DNA of 64,000 nucleotides, from positions 4,546,304 through 4,610,303 of the forward strand of contig NZ_RRCN01000001.1 of assembly GCF_003863965.1 (NCBI RefSeq). Direction: 5' to 3'. Under the pieces are notes generated by a model that saw only the letters and a program-made list of their open reading frames with translations, did not search any database and was not told the DNA's origin. The stretch's first letter is position 1, and each line of letters opens with the position of its first letter. A program made the position numbers and the translations under genes. The stretch comes from Paenibacillus oralis (GTDB lineage: Bacteria; Bacillota; Bacilli; Paenibacillales; Paenibacillaceae). Below are positions 51,935-60,375 of this stretch, one piece after another.

Positions 51935-53733
51935 ACATCAAATTTTCACCCGTACGTTCCATCAAGCAAAGAATGATCGCGCTGTTTTTCGGGCTGAGCA
52001 TTTTATCGGTGTGCCTGACGGCCGGATTTTCCCACTATTTCTACAGCAAAGCGGTCAAAGAGGAATTCGTGATGATCGCGGAAGAAGCCACGGGCCGGCT
52101 GAACCATCATCTGGAGTTTTATTTCCAGCAAATGAAAAAATCGACGAATACGCTGCTGAATACCGATTTGGTGCAAAAGTGGCTGAGCGAGGGCTATACT
52201 CCCAATGTGGAGGATATCGCCGGAATCGAAAAGGAAATGAACACTTATGTATCATTCAATTTTCGGGAGATCAACAATATGTTTCTCGTTTCGAATGACG
52301 GGCGGGTTCTCCCGCTGAACAACAGTTATATCCCGGAAGAACGGCGCATGATGGACGCCTGGTTTAAAGATGTTCGGGAAGTTACAGTATTGCCTACGCA
52401 TCGCCTGAACGAAAACGGTCCCCTGGTCATGGTTATGATCATCCCGATTTACAGCACGCAAACGACGGCGATGATCGGCAAGCTGGTGCTGCAGTTTTCG
52501 TTGACCGAAATCGATGCCGCCTTCGATAAATCCCGGCTGGGGAAAAGCGGCTATTTTTTCCTGTTGTCGAAGGAGGACATCGTGGTCAATCATCCCGAGA
52601 AGGAGTGGGTGGGGAAGGCACGGAAAGACACGCCGCTCGGCGGACTGAATTTGGATATGGAAAACGGAACCGGCGCCCAAACGTGGAACGGCGAAGCCTA
52701 TCTGGTTTCAGTCTATGAATCGCAATATACGGGATGGAATATCGTTTCCGTTGCCCCTTATGCCGAGATGGCCAAAGGGTTGAACTCCGCGGTTTTATCG
52801 ACAATGATCGCTCTGGCGATCCTTGGGGCTTGCATCCTTTTGATCATTCCTTTCCTGGTGTCTCAGTTTGTAGGCCCGATCAAGCATATTAAAACGAGGA
52901 TGGAACGGGTCGCCAAAGGCAATCTGGAAGCCAGGGCGTCGCAAATCTCCGGCATCCATGAATACCAGGTGCTGACCAACAGCTTCAACTACATGGTGGA
53001 GCAGTTAAACGATTTAATGCAGGAAATCTCCGAATACAAGGTAAAAGAGGTCGAACTGCAATTAAGGCAAAGCGTGGCCACGGTCAGAGCGCTGCAGAAC
53101 CAGATCAATCCGCATTTGCTGTATAACACGCTGGATATTATCAAGAGCATCGCCTACCTGGAAGAAGTTCCGCTGATCGAGAAAATCGCCCACAACTTGG
53201 CGGACGTATACCGTTACGCTTCCAAAGGATCGGATCAGGAAGTGACGCTCCGCGAGGAGCTAAGCGTGTTGATCAAGTATCTGGACATCGTGCACATTCG
53301 TTATCCGAAAAAATTCGAAAGCAGTGTCCGGGTGAACGAGAAATTTATGGATTGTCCGATTATCAAGCTTACGATTCAACCGATCGTGGAAAATGCCGTC
53401 AAATACGCCGTGGAAGCAAAAGGCGGGAATGCGGCGATTATTGTGAACGCTTACGACGAGGGCCGCGATCTGGTCATCGAAATCGCGGACAACGGCCCGG
53501 GAATACCGGAAGCGCGGCTTGCGGAGCTGGAGGATCAATTCCGCGGAAGTTCGTCAGCCGAAGATACGTTCAGAGGCGAGTCCATCGGACTGGCGAATGT
53601 CCATGCGCGGCTCCGGTTGAAATACGGCGAGCCTTACGGCATTTCCGTACATTCTTTCCCGGGACGCGGCAGCGTGGTCAGCATACGAATTCCTTTACGG
53701 AACGGAGAAAGCGATGCGGTCCGAACAGGCTAA
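51931..53733 (+). CDS. YesM-type sensor histidine kinase
   Basis: Membrane kinase of 600 residues. Segments near residues 13-35 and 290-312 flank an extracellular dCache-type domain, followed by HAMP, a coiled coil and the His_kinase/HATPase core. The phosphoacceptor is His395 in QINPHLLYNTLDIIKS; the ATP lid has ADNGPGIPEA and SIGLANVHARLRLKYG. It overlaps the response-regulator gene by four bases, so the two are coupled. It probably senses an extracellular sugar or the sugar-bound lipoprotein encoded next. Confidence 0.93.
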   Translation: MNIKFSPVRSIKQRMIALFFGLSILSVCLTAGFSHYFYSKAVKEEFVMIAEEATGRLNHHLEFYFQQMKKSTNTLLNTDLVQKWLSEGYTPNVEDIAGIEKEMNTYVSFNFREINNMFLVSNDGRVLPLNNSYIPEERRMMDAWFKDVREVTVLPTHRLNENGPLVMVMIIPIYSTQTTAMIGKLVLQFSLTEIDAAFDKSRLGKSGYFFLLSKEDIVVNHPEKEWVGKARKDTPLGGLNLDMENGTGAQTWNGEAYLVSVYESQYTGWNIVSVAPYAEMAKGLNSAVLSTMIALAILGACILLIIPFLVSQFVGPIKHIKTRMERVAKGNLEARASQISGIHEYQVLTNSFNYMVEQLNDLMQEISEYKVKEVELQLRQSVATVRALQNQINPHLLYNTLDIIKSIAYLEEVPLIEKIAHNLADVYRYASKGSDQEVTLREELSVLIKYLDIVHIRYPKKFESSVRVNEKFMDCPIIKLTIQPIVENAVKYAVEAKGGNAAIIVNAYDEGRDLVIEIADNGPGIPEARLAELEDQFRGSSSAEDTFRGESIGLANVHARLRLKYGEPYGISVHSFPGRGSVVSIRIPLRNGESDAVRTG

Positions 53734-53756
53734 AAGAGCGAGTGAGGGGGATGAGT

Positions 53757-55271
53757 ATGAAAAAATGGTGGGTTATGCTGTTGTCCGCGTTTTGGCTGGC
53801 CGGGCTGCTTGGATGTTCCAGCGCTGCCGGAAACGGACCGGCGGGGGAAGCGGCGCCCGGCAGCGGGGAGACAGGAGCACCCGTAGAACTGAATATGATG
53901 ACGTTCAGCTTCGCGGGGGGAGGCTGGCCGGAGGATCATGCGGTCGTCAGAGAGCTAAATAAACGGCTGAACATCAAGCTGAACATCGAATGGATCCCCA
54001 TGGACGTTTATGGGCAGAAATTGAACGTATTGGCGGCCTCCAATGATTTTCCCGATGTGTTTTTGGTCGAAGGCCCGGAGTTCAACAAGTGGAAAGACAA
54101 AGGTGTCTTTATGGATATCGAACCTGAGCTTGCCAAATATCCTAATTTCACGAAATATTTGAGCCGCGAATACTTGGAGCTCATGAATCCCAAAGGAAAA
54201 ATATACGGATTGCCGTTTTATATTACGGATACGCGGGATTCTTTGATCATCCGGAAGGATTGGCTGGACAAGCTGGGGCTTAAGGCGCCAACCACCGTCG
54301 ATGAATTTCTCGAAGTCGCCAAAGCGTTTGCGCGGGAGGACCCCGACGGGAACGGCAAGGACGATACTTACGGGTTTTCGTTCAGCATCGTCAATGGCAA
54401 ATTGACCAATCTGGATGCGATTATAGGCGCTTTCGGACTGGGTAACGAGTGGACCGAGCAGGATGGGCAGCTTATCCCGCTGCAGGTGCAAACGGAGGAG
54501 CTGAAGCCGTTTCTCGCCTACCTTAGAGAGGCTTATTTGTCGGGGGCGCTGGACCCGGAATTCGCCACGAACAAGGTCAAGGATCCGCTGTCCAAATTGG
54601 AGGCCGGAAAAGTCGGCATCGCCACCGTCGTTCCCAACGAATTTTATACGTCAACGCTGCCGGCTTTGAAAAAGAACGCTCCCGGGGCCGAACTCGTCCA
54701 ATTAATTCCCCCGAAAGGACGGGGCGGACTCCAGGCGACGCATACGATCGGGAACACAAGCAAAATCGTCATCAACGCTCATATCGACCCCGCCAAGCAG
54801 CAAAAAGCGCTGGAGCTTTTGAATTACCTGCTGTCCGACGATGGCTACGATTTGATCAAAAACGGCGTTGAAGGCGTTCACTATCAAAGAACCGCTGAAG
54901 GAACGTTCGAAAAGCTGGAGGCGTTTGACAAAGACCGTCCGCAGTTGCTCTCCGTCTGGTTTTTCCGCCGCTATGACCCGGAAGTCCAGATCCGCAAATG
55001 GGATGATCCTCAGTACGCCAAAAACGTCTTGAAGTTTTATGAAACCAATGCCAAGCACCGATGGAAAAATCCGGCGGAGGGCCTGTCCAGCGAGACCTTT
55101 GATCAAAAGGGCCTCCGGCTTCTGGGGAGATGGGTGGACACGATGACCAAGGTGGCCATGGGCCAGCTTCCTTTAAGCGCCGTGGACGAGGCGGCCGCGG
55201 CCTGGAAGCGGGACGGCGGAGATCAGATCATCCGGGAGATCAATGAAGAATACCGGAAGACTAAGGAATAA
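53757..55271 (+). CDS. Orphan ABC substrate-binding lipoprotein (LplA/YtcQ type)
   Basis: Extracellular binding lipoprotein of 504 residues with lipobox LLGCSS. The mature part (RELNKRLNIKLNIEWIPMDV, then DFPDVFLVEG) is of the long LplA/YtcQ type that pairs with PTS-independent sugar ABC permeases. No permease gene follows; the next gene is a GPH symporter after a terminator. ATG 53757 follows GAGGGGGATGAGT. Because it sits directly behind YesMN, it may act as a ligand-presenting partner of the sensor kinase or work with permeases encoded elsewhere. Confidence 0.88.
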   Translation: MKKWWVMLLSAFWLAGLLGCSSAAGNGPAGEAAPGSGETGAPVELNMMTFSFAGGGWPEDHAVVRELNKRLNIKLNIEWIPMDVYGQKLNVLAASNDFPDVFLVEGPEFNKWKDKGVFMDIEPELAKYPNFTKYLSREYLELMNPKGKIYGLPFYITDTRDSLIIRKDWLDKLGLKAPTTVDEFLEVAKAFAREDPDGNGKDDTYGFSFSIVNGKLTNLDAIIGAFGLGNEWTEQDGQLIPLQVQTEELKPFLAYLREAYLSGALDPEFATNKVKDPLSKLEAGKVGIATVVPNEFYTSTLPALKKNAPGAELVQLIPPKGRGGLQATHTIGNTSKIVINAHIDPAKQQKALELLNYLLSDDGYDLIKNGVEGVHYQRTAEGTFEKLEAFDKDRPQLLSVWFFRRYDPEVQIRKWDDPQYAKNVLKFYETNAKHRWKNPAEGLSSETFDQKGLRLLGRWVDTMTKVAMGQLPLSAVDEAAAAWKRDGGDQIIREINEEYRKTKE

Positions 55272-55295
55272 CATACCCGAGTGCGGGATTTCACG

Positions 55296-55324
55296 GCTAT
55301 GCGCTTGTCGCATGGCTTTTTTTT
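55296..55324 (+). terminator. Rho-independent terminator
   Basis: Stem GGCTATGCG / CGCATGGCT with a CTTGT loop, followed by seven to eight T. Confidence 0.85.
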
Positions 55325-55437
55325 GCTCAACCTAGAAATTGGCGTATGACACCCGGAGCTGGGCATGTTCAACTCCATTAGCGGCATTTTACGTCCTTAT
55401 TTTTTTCGCTGGAGTTTCTCAGGCCCCGCAAAAATCC

Positions 55438-55491
55438 GGCAACAAACAAAAAGATCGGTTAAGGACTTCGCTTGGGAATGGATGTAGAGTA
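55438..55491 (+). promoter_or_regulatory. Upstream element shared with the S6 operon, copy 1
   Basis: GCAACAAACAAAAAGATCGG followed by TTAAGG, then 18 unrelated bases, then TGTAGAGTA. The same two blocks with the same 18-base gap occur at 58631-58683. TAGAGT could be the -10 hexamer and the first block an activator site overlapping the -35 region. Confidence 0.6.
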
Positions 55492-55554
55492 AGGAAGGGC
55501 CAAGGCATGAAGGGGTGATTCGGCAGAAAAGAGAACAGGCGGCCGCATGGTAAC

Positions 55555-55568
55555 GAAAGCGCTTTTAC
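55555..55568 (+). promoter_or_regulatory. cre-like/LacI-type operator before the second GPH gene
   Basis: GAAAGCGCTTTTAC, about 35 bases before the start codon, has the same core as the sites at 29.3 kb and 50.8 kb. It fits catabolite repression by CcpA or local LacI control. Confidence 0.55.
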
Positions 55569-55603
55569 GAATATGAATAAACCGCAACGGGAGGCAGTGA
55601 CGA

Positions 55604-56953
55604 ATGAAGGAGAAAAATCAGGTTTCATTAAAAGAAAGGATCAGCTACGGGTTGGGGGATACCGCGTCCAATCTTGTGTTTACCATCGTAACCACGTACC
55701 TTATGTTTTTCTATACCGATGTTTACGGCCTGAATGTGGCCGCTGTGGGCACCTTGTTCCTGGTCGCCAGAATGATCGACGCTTTGGACGGTCCTATTTT
55801 TGGGGTATTGATCGACCGTACGAGCACCAAATGGGGGAAATCCAGACCTTATTTCCTCTGGTTGTCCATCCCGTTTGGGATCGTAGCGATATTGACGTTC
55901 ATGACCCCCGATTTAAGCGCGACGGGTAAAATCATCTACGCGTATGCCACGTACATCGCGTTGGGCATTTTGTATGCGGGCGTCAATATTCCGTTATCGT
56001 CGCTGCTGCCGAGCCTTACCAGCAATTCGCAGGAAAGAACCGTGGTCAATACGTACCGGATGGTCGGCGGGCAAACGGGCGCGTTTATCGTCAATGCCGC
56101 GGTATTGCCTTTGGTCGCTTTTTTGGGCGGAGGCAACCAGCAGCAAGGCTTTCTCTACACGATGATTTTGTTTGCGACGGTCGGCGTTTTTCTCTTCTTC
56201 ATTACGTTTGCAAATACGAAAGAGAGAGTCCAGTCCAACAACAACAAGCCGATTCCTTTTAAAGAAGGCGTGAAAGCGCTAAAAGGAAATTGGCCCTGGT
56301 GGATTTTGCTCATCGTGAATGTTCTGCTGTTTATTTCTACGATCATGATGAACCAATCGACGATCTATTTCCTAAGATACAACTTGGGCCGCGCGGATTT
56401 GGTACCGGTGTTGAACGGATTGTCGAGCTTGATGCTCGTTGGGATCATCGCGGTGCCGTTTTTGGCCAAAAAACTCGGCAAACGCAACACGGTGCTCCTG
56501 GGGTTCATTCTGGCTGTGGCGGGACAACTGATTATTTTTGCCGGCTCGGAGTTTCTTTCGGTTCCGCTCATGGTGGTTGGAAGATCGCTGGCGAAGGTTG
56601 GACTTGGCGTGGTGGCCGGGATCAAATTCGCGATGATCGCCGATACGGTCGATTACGGCGAATGGAAGACCGGCGTGCGTGCGCAAGGGCTGCTGATGGC
56701 GGCTTCCACCTTTGGCGTCAAATTCGGCATGGGGCTTGGGGGAGCGATTGCCGCCTGGATTATGTCGATGGGGGGATACGTTCCCAACCAGGCGCAGACG
56801 TCTTCCGCATTGCTCGCCCTTCAATTCAATTTCGTGTGGGTGCCGCTGATTTGCTTCGTGCTTTCTATCGTCCTCATGATGTTCTACCGGCTTGATCAAC
56901 AAGAGGAGACCATGAAGGAAGAGCTTCAGAACAATCGGATCGTCACGGCTTAA
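55604..56953 (+). CDS. GPH-family sugar:cation symporter, second gene
   Basis: Symporter of 449 residues, about 12 membrane segments, of the same family as the gene at 29681 but clearly diverged. Signature pieces are RMIDALDGPIFGVLIDRTST, then KWGKSRPYFLW, and MIADTVDYGEWKTG. The start at 55604 follows GGGAGGCAGTGACG. It is probably coregulated with the S6-GH3-betaPGM operon 1.8 kb downstream, since both carry the same upstream element; the transposase gene between them would then be an insertion separating a transporter from its catabolic genes. Confidence 0.9.
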   Translation: MKEKNQVSLKERISYGLGDTASNLVFTIVTTYLMFFYTDVYGLNVAAVGTLFLVARMIDALDGPIFGVLIDRTSTKWGKSRPYFLWLSIPFGIVAILTFMTPDLSATGKIIYAYATYIALGILYAGVNIPLSSLLPSLTSNSQERTVVNTYRMVGGQTGAFIVNAAVLPLVAFLGGGNQQQGFLYTMILFATVGVFLFFITFANTKERVQSNNNKPIPFKEGVKALKGNWPWWILLIVNVLLFISTIMMNQSTIYFLRYNLGRADLVPVLNGLSSLMLVGIIAVPFLAKKLGKRNTVLLGFILAVAGQLIIFAGSEFLSVPLMVVGRSLAKVGLGVVAGIKFAMIADTVDYGEWKTGVRAQGLLMAASTFGVKFGMGLGGAIAAWIMSMGGYVPNQAQTSSALLALQFNFVWVPLICFVLSIVLMMFYRLDQQEETMKEELQNNRIVTA

Positions 56954-57396
56954 TTAGCGCTGATCGGCAGGTACGTAAAAAGGAAGCAAGACATCTCTTC
57001 GGGGTGTCTTCTTCTCTTTTATGATTTAGGTGAGGTCTTCGCGGAATATAAAGATCAACACTCACTGTGTGGACGCTTTGCATGATTATCCCGTTCGATC
57101 AGGTAGGTAGCAGAGAAATAACAAGCTCGGGAGAAGGAAGAAAATATGAAAATACTTTTGTGGAGAAGTTGATAGGTTCAAGATAAATTAGATGGGCTTA
57201 GGAGAGGAAGCAGGTTTAGGAGAAGTAAAAGAGATCGGACGGGAGATGAAGGACCGGACGTGGTGGAAACGAAAAGACCGTGATTTTGCTATGGCCTGAA
57301 CCCTTCCATTTGCAGCAACGCCCGGACTGTTCATGCTACCCCCTACCCATTAGGTTGATCTGCGTCAAACTCCCCCCTGCCGTTCCAGCGTCTCGA
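56954..57396. other. 443-bp spacer between GPH gene and transposase
   Basis: After the terminator I see no gene or clear repeat. The stretch 57040-57290 is purine-rich. The left end of the IS element should lie in this region or just outside it, but no terminal inverted repeat could be identified by eye. Confidence 0.45.
56988..57020 (+). terminator. Terminator after the second GPH gene
   Basis: AAGACATCTC pairs with GGGGTGTCTT (two G-T pairs) around a short loop, then CTTCTCTTTT. Confidence 0.6.
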
Positions 57397-58299
57397 TCAG
57401 GCCGCAGCCGCAAGGGGCTGGTTCGGTTGGCGCGCGATCAGCTGGCGGTAAGGGATCGCCGGAATCACCACACACATGCGCAGCAACTTCTGCCGCATCG
57501 TTTCTTCCGCTCCGAGCCGGCGCAGCGAGCGGCGTACGGTGTACTCGTTTAGGTACGCCTGCAGATGCTTCAGTCCCAAGGCTATATATGTACTCTTCAG
57601 TGATTCCCACGTCTCTCTCACCACTTTCCGCAAGGGCGCATACAGCCGAAAGGCTAGAGGAAACGACTCTACCGCCGATGTACGGACATCCACATGCCCG
57701 TTGATGAACGCTGCGAGTTCGTGACGGTTTGCCCTTTGTCCGTCTCCTCTCTTATGCGGCACCAGACGGATTTTGACCTGCTCTGGCTCGCCCGACTCCG
57801 TGACTGTGCAGCCCGCTACGACCGCCGAGGCATACGGATGCGAAAACTGAAACCGGGACGGATTACGCCCATATACATCGCTGTTCACCTTCACTTCTCC
57901 GCGGAGAAGCTCCCGGGCATCGAACTCTAGGGCGGCATGGCGTATTTTGTGCAGCATCAACCAGGCGGTTTTGTAGGTGACCCGGATTACCTGGCTCAGC
58001 CGCATCGCCGAGATGCCGTCGGGGAGTAAGAACAACTCCAGCGCCTCGAACCACTTCAACAGAGGCAACCGGGTTCCTTCAAAAATCGTGCCGACTAAAG
58101 CCGACGTTTGATGCGCACACCTTCCGCACTCGAACAAGGGGATATGCCGGGAAGTCAGACGACTACACCGGGTGTGAGCGCAGCGCGGGCAGACGAAGCC
58201 GCTTCGCCACTTCATCGCGATCAGCGCCTCCATGCAGGCCTGCTCGCTGTTATAACGGCTGCTGAATGGTTGAAGATCCGTTCCCGCATTGACCTCCAT
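57397..58299 (-). CDS. IS1595-family transposase
   Basis: Transposase of 300 residues. It opens with a zinc ribbon (CPRC at 37-40 and CGRC at 58-61) and the linker HQTSALVGTIFEGTRLPLLKWF, which is diagnostic of IS1595/ISXO2-type elements. The DDE-like catalytic part (after about 120, GEVKVNSDVYGRN onward) follows. Length and both ends look complete. The start has CGGAGGTGAGCGAAT before it. It lies between the GPH symporter gene and the S6 operon, which share a promoter element. No terminal repeats or target duplication were found by eye, so mobility is unproven. Confidence 0.85.
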   Translation of the reverse strand: MEVNAGTDLQPFSSRYNSEQACMEALIAMKWRSGFVCPRCAHTRCSRLTSRHIPLFECGRCAHQTSALVGTIFEGTRLPLLKWFEALELFLLPDGISAMRLSQVIRVTYKTAWLMLHKIRHAALEFDARELLRGEVKVNSDVYGRNPSRFQFSHPYASAVVAGCTVTESGEPEQVKIRLVPHKRGDGQRANRHELAAFINGHVDVRTSAVESFPLAFRLYAPLRKVVRETWESLKSTYIALGLKHLQAYLNEYTVRRSLRRLGAEETMRQKLLRMCVVIPAIPYRQLIARQPNQPLAAAA

Positions 58300-58328
58300 A
58301 TTCGCTCACCTCCGAATCAAGAATTTAC

Positions 58329-58370
58329 GAACGTGCGTTCCACTTATTTCATTATACCAAACGTACGTTC
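58329..58370 (-). promoter_or_regulatory. Transposase promoter flanked by two palindromic 12-mers
   Basis: Minus-strand -10 TATAAT is at 58351-58356. GAACGTGCGTTC (58329-58340) and AAACGTACGTTC (58359-58370) are near-palindromic and lie 30 bases apart on either side of it, as expected for repressor sites. They resemble the TetR operator core at 8.18 kb. Confidence 0.55.
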
Positions 58371-58630
58371 TCTTTTCAAGCCGAACATTTCACCTGAACC
58401 GCCTCGTTTTTTCTTCTCTCTTTTTTCTTTATCCCTTGTCCTAGCCCAAACCCTCAAACCCTGTCCCCTGAACGAAGGGGATAATCGTGCAAAGGCAGCA
58501 TGCAGGGACACCAAGACACGAACCCGATAAACAGCCATCTCGGTTCAAACACTGATTTTGGTTTTAAAGCTGGATTCTATCGTACCTCACGGTTCCGCAA
58601 AGGTATTTTGCCGTCCGGCAGAAAAATAGA

Positions 58631-58683
58631 GCAACAAACAAAAAAATCGGTTAAGGCGCTGTGGCCGGATTGCTTGTAGAGTA
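58631..58683 (+). promoter_or_regulatory. Upstream element shared with the second GPH gene, copy 2
   Basis: GCAACAAACAAAAAAATCGG, TTAAGG, an 18-base gap and TGTAGAGTA, matching 55438-55491 almost base for base outside the gap. It lies about 100 bases before the S6 start. Confidence 0.6.
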
Positions 58684-58785
58684 GAACATGTACGTATGTC
58701 GGGAATTTGGCCATGGAGGCCGTTTACAGTGAGTGTTTGCAGAGTGTTTGCAATTCGTAAATTTCAACTTGGAGGAGAATGCCTT

Positions 58786-60336
58786 ATGAGAGTTTTGTTT
58801 TTGGACCTGGATTCGACCAACCCGGAACATTTGGGCTGCTACGGTTATCATCGCAATACGTCGCCCAATATCGATAAAATCGCCGCCGAAGGTGTCCGTT
58901 TCACCAATTACTACACTTCGGACGCGCCTTGTGCGCCTTCCCGCACCGCGCTGATGAGCGGGCAGTTCGGAATTCGCAATGGCCTGGTCGGCCACGGCGG
59001 TACGGCGGGGGACATGAAGCTGGAAGCCGAGAAGCGGGAGCTGATGGGCCGACTTACCCGGGGCGGCGCCTTCCCGTCCTACTTGCAGCTGATCGGCGGA
59101 CTCAGCACCACCTTGATCAGCCCTTTCCCGCAGCGTCATTCGACGTTCGCTTTTTATGCCGGCTTTAATGAAATCATGAATACGGGGCATCTCGGCAACG
59201 AGTCCGCGGACGATGTCACTCCTGTCGCGCTGGACTGGATCGAGCGGAATGCCAAGAAAGACGATTGGTTCCTCTACGTGAATTATTGGGATCCGCACAC
59301 CCCTTACCGTACACCGCTGGAATACGGAAACCCGTTCGAAAACGATCCGCTGCCGGAGTGGATGACGGAGGAGGTGCTGGAACGGCACAAGGAAATGGTC
59401 GGCTCGCACAGTGCGCGGGAGCTTAACATTAACTTTAATACGAAAAGCTACGACAATGCTACATCCCCCGATTTCCCGCGTCACCCCGGGGAAATTCTCA
59501 ATATGGACGATTTGAGAAAAGCGATCGACGGTTACGACTGCGGCATTCGTTATATGGACGACCATTTGGGCAAGCTGTTTGCAGCGCTGGAACAACAGGG
59601 GGTAATGGAAGATCTGATCATCATCATTACCGCCGACCATGGCGAAAATATCGGCCAGCTCGGCATCTATGGCGAGCATGCCACCGCGGATCAGGGAACC
59701 TGCCGGATTCCGATGATCATCCGCTGGCCGGGTATGAAGCAAGGCCTTGTCGACGAGCGGCTGCATTACCATCTGGACCTGCTGCCGACGGTGGCCGAAC
59801 TGCTCGGACACGACCCGATGCCGGATTGGGACGGCACCAGTTATGCGCCGGTCCTGCGGGACGGAGCCGATTGCGGGCGGGATTACCTCGTGGTGTCGCA
59901 GTGCGCCCACGTGGTGCAGCGCAGCGTCCGTTTCGGCGATTGGATGTACATTCGCAGCTATCATGACGGTTACCACCTGTTTGACAAGGAGATGCTGTAC
60001 AACCTGCGGGAGGACCCGAACGAGCAGCGCAATGTCGCCGCCGAAAACCGCGCCGTCTGTATGGAAGCCGTTTATCTGCTGAACCAGTGGCATGACGAAA
60101 TGATGGTCCGTTCGGGCGACGACCGCGATCCGTTATGGACGGTTATGAAAGAAGGCGGGCCTTTCCATGCCAAAGGTTATTTGCCGGGATACCTGAAGCG
60201 GCTGGAGGAAACCGGAAGATCCCCGCAGGCAGCGGAACTTGCGCGAAAGCATCCTCGGGAATTCCCGCCGAAGCCGGCCAGTGAGATCGAGAAGCTGGTT
60301 AGAAAGCGGCTCACGGAACAGATGGGCCCGCATTGA
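58786..60336 (+). CDS. Type I sulfatase S6 (Cys-type, cytoplasmic)
   Basis: Sulfatase of 516 residues, the intact paralogue of S2. Signature CAPSR with Cys49 in SDAPCAPSRTALMSG; metal sites DLDSTNPEHLGCYGY and TADHGENIGQLGIYGEHAT. No signal peptide. It carries about 30 more C-terminal residues than S2. The start at 58786 follows TTGGAGGAGAAT; upstream in-frame starts are unsupported. The GH3 gene begins 39 bases after its stop, so S6, GH3 copy 2 and pgmB copy 2 form an operon. Presence of Trp at the position where S2 has the amber codon shows what S2 lost. Confidence 0.92.
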   Translation: MRVLFLDLDSTNPEHLGCYGYHRNTSPNIDKIAAEGVRFTNYYTSDAPCAPSRTALMSGQFGIRNGLVGHGGTAGDMKLEAEKRELMGRLTRGGAFPSYLQLIGGLSTTLISPFPQRHSTFAFYAGFNEIMNTGHLGNESADDVTPVALDWIERNAKKDDWFLYVNYWDPHTPYRTPLEYGNPFENDPLPEWMTEEVLERHKEMVGSHSARELNINFNTKSYDNATSPDFPRHPGEILNMDDLRKAIDGYDCGIRYMDDHLGKLFAALEQQGVMEDLIIIITADHGENIGQLGIYGEHATADQGTCRIPMIIRWPGMKQGLVDERLHYHLDLLPTVAELLGHDPMPDWDGTSYAPVLRDGADCGRDYLVVSQCAHVVQRSVRFGDWMYIRSYHDGYHLFDKEMLYNLREDPNEQRNVAAENRAVCMEAVYLLNQWHDEMMVRSGDDRDPLWTVMKEGGPFHAKGYLPGYLKRLEETGRSPQAAELARKHPREFPPKPASEIEKLVRKRLTEQMGPH

Positions 60337-60375
60337 ATCGTATCATCATCATTTATCGCTAGGAGCTGAGAAAAC

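Larger units (their letters stand above)
55272..55603. other. 332-bp spacer: terminator, conserved upstream element and operator
   Basis: Non-coding. It contains the terminator of the binding-protein gene, an element shared with the S6 promoter region (55438-55491) and an AAGCGCTTT operator (55555-55568) near the GPH start. Confidence 0.6.
58300..58785. other. 486-bp spacer upstream of the transposase and sulfatase S6
   Basis: Contains the transposase promoter with two palindromes (58329-58370) and the S6 upstream element (58631-58683). The part 58380-58620 shows nothing recognisable; the right end of the IS element is expected in it. Confidence 0.5.

Noticed and set aside
58651..60093. Minus-strand open frame of 480 codons over sulfatase S6
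   Set aside because: Mirror frame of a well-supported gene, with compositional bias typical of antisense frames.
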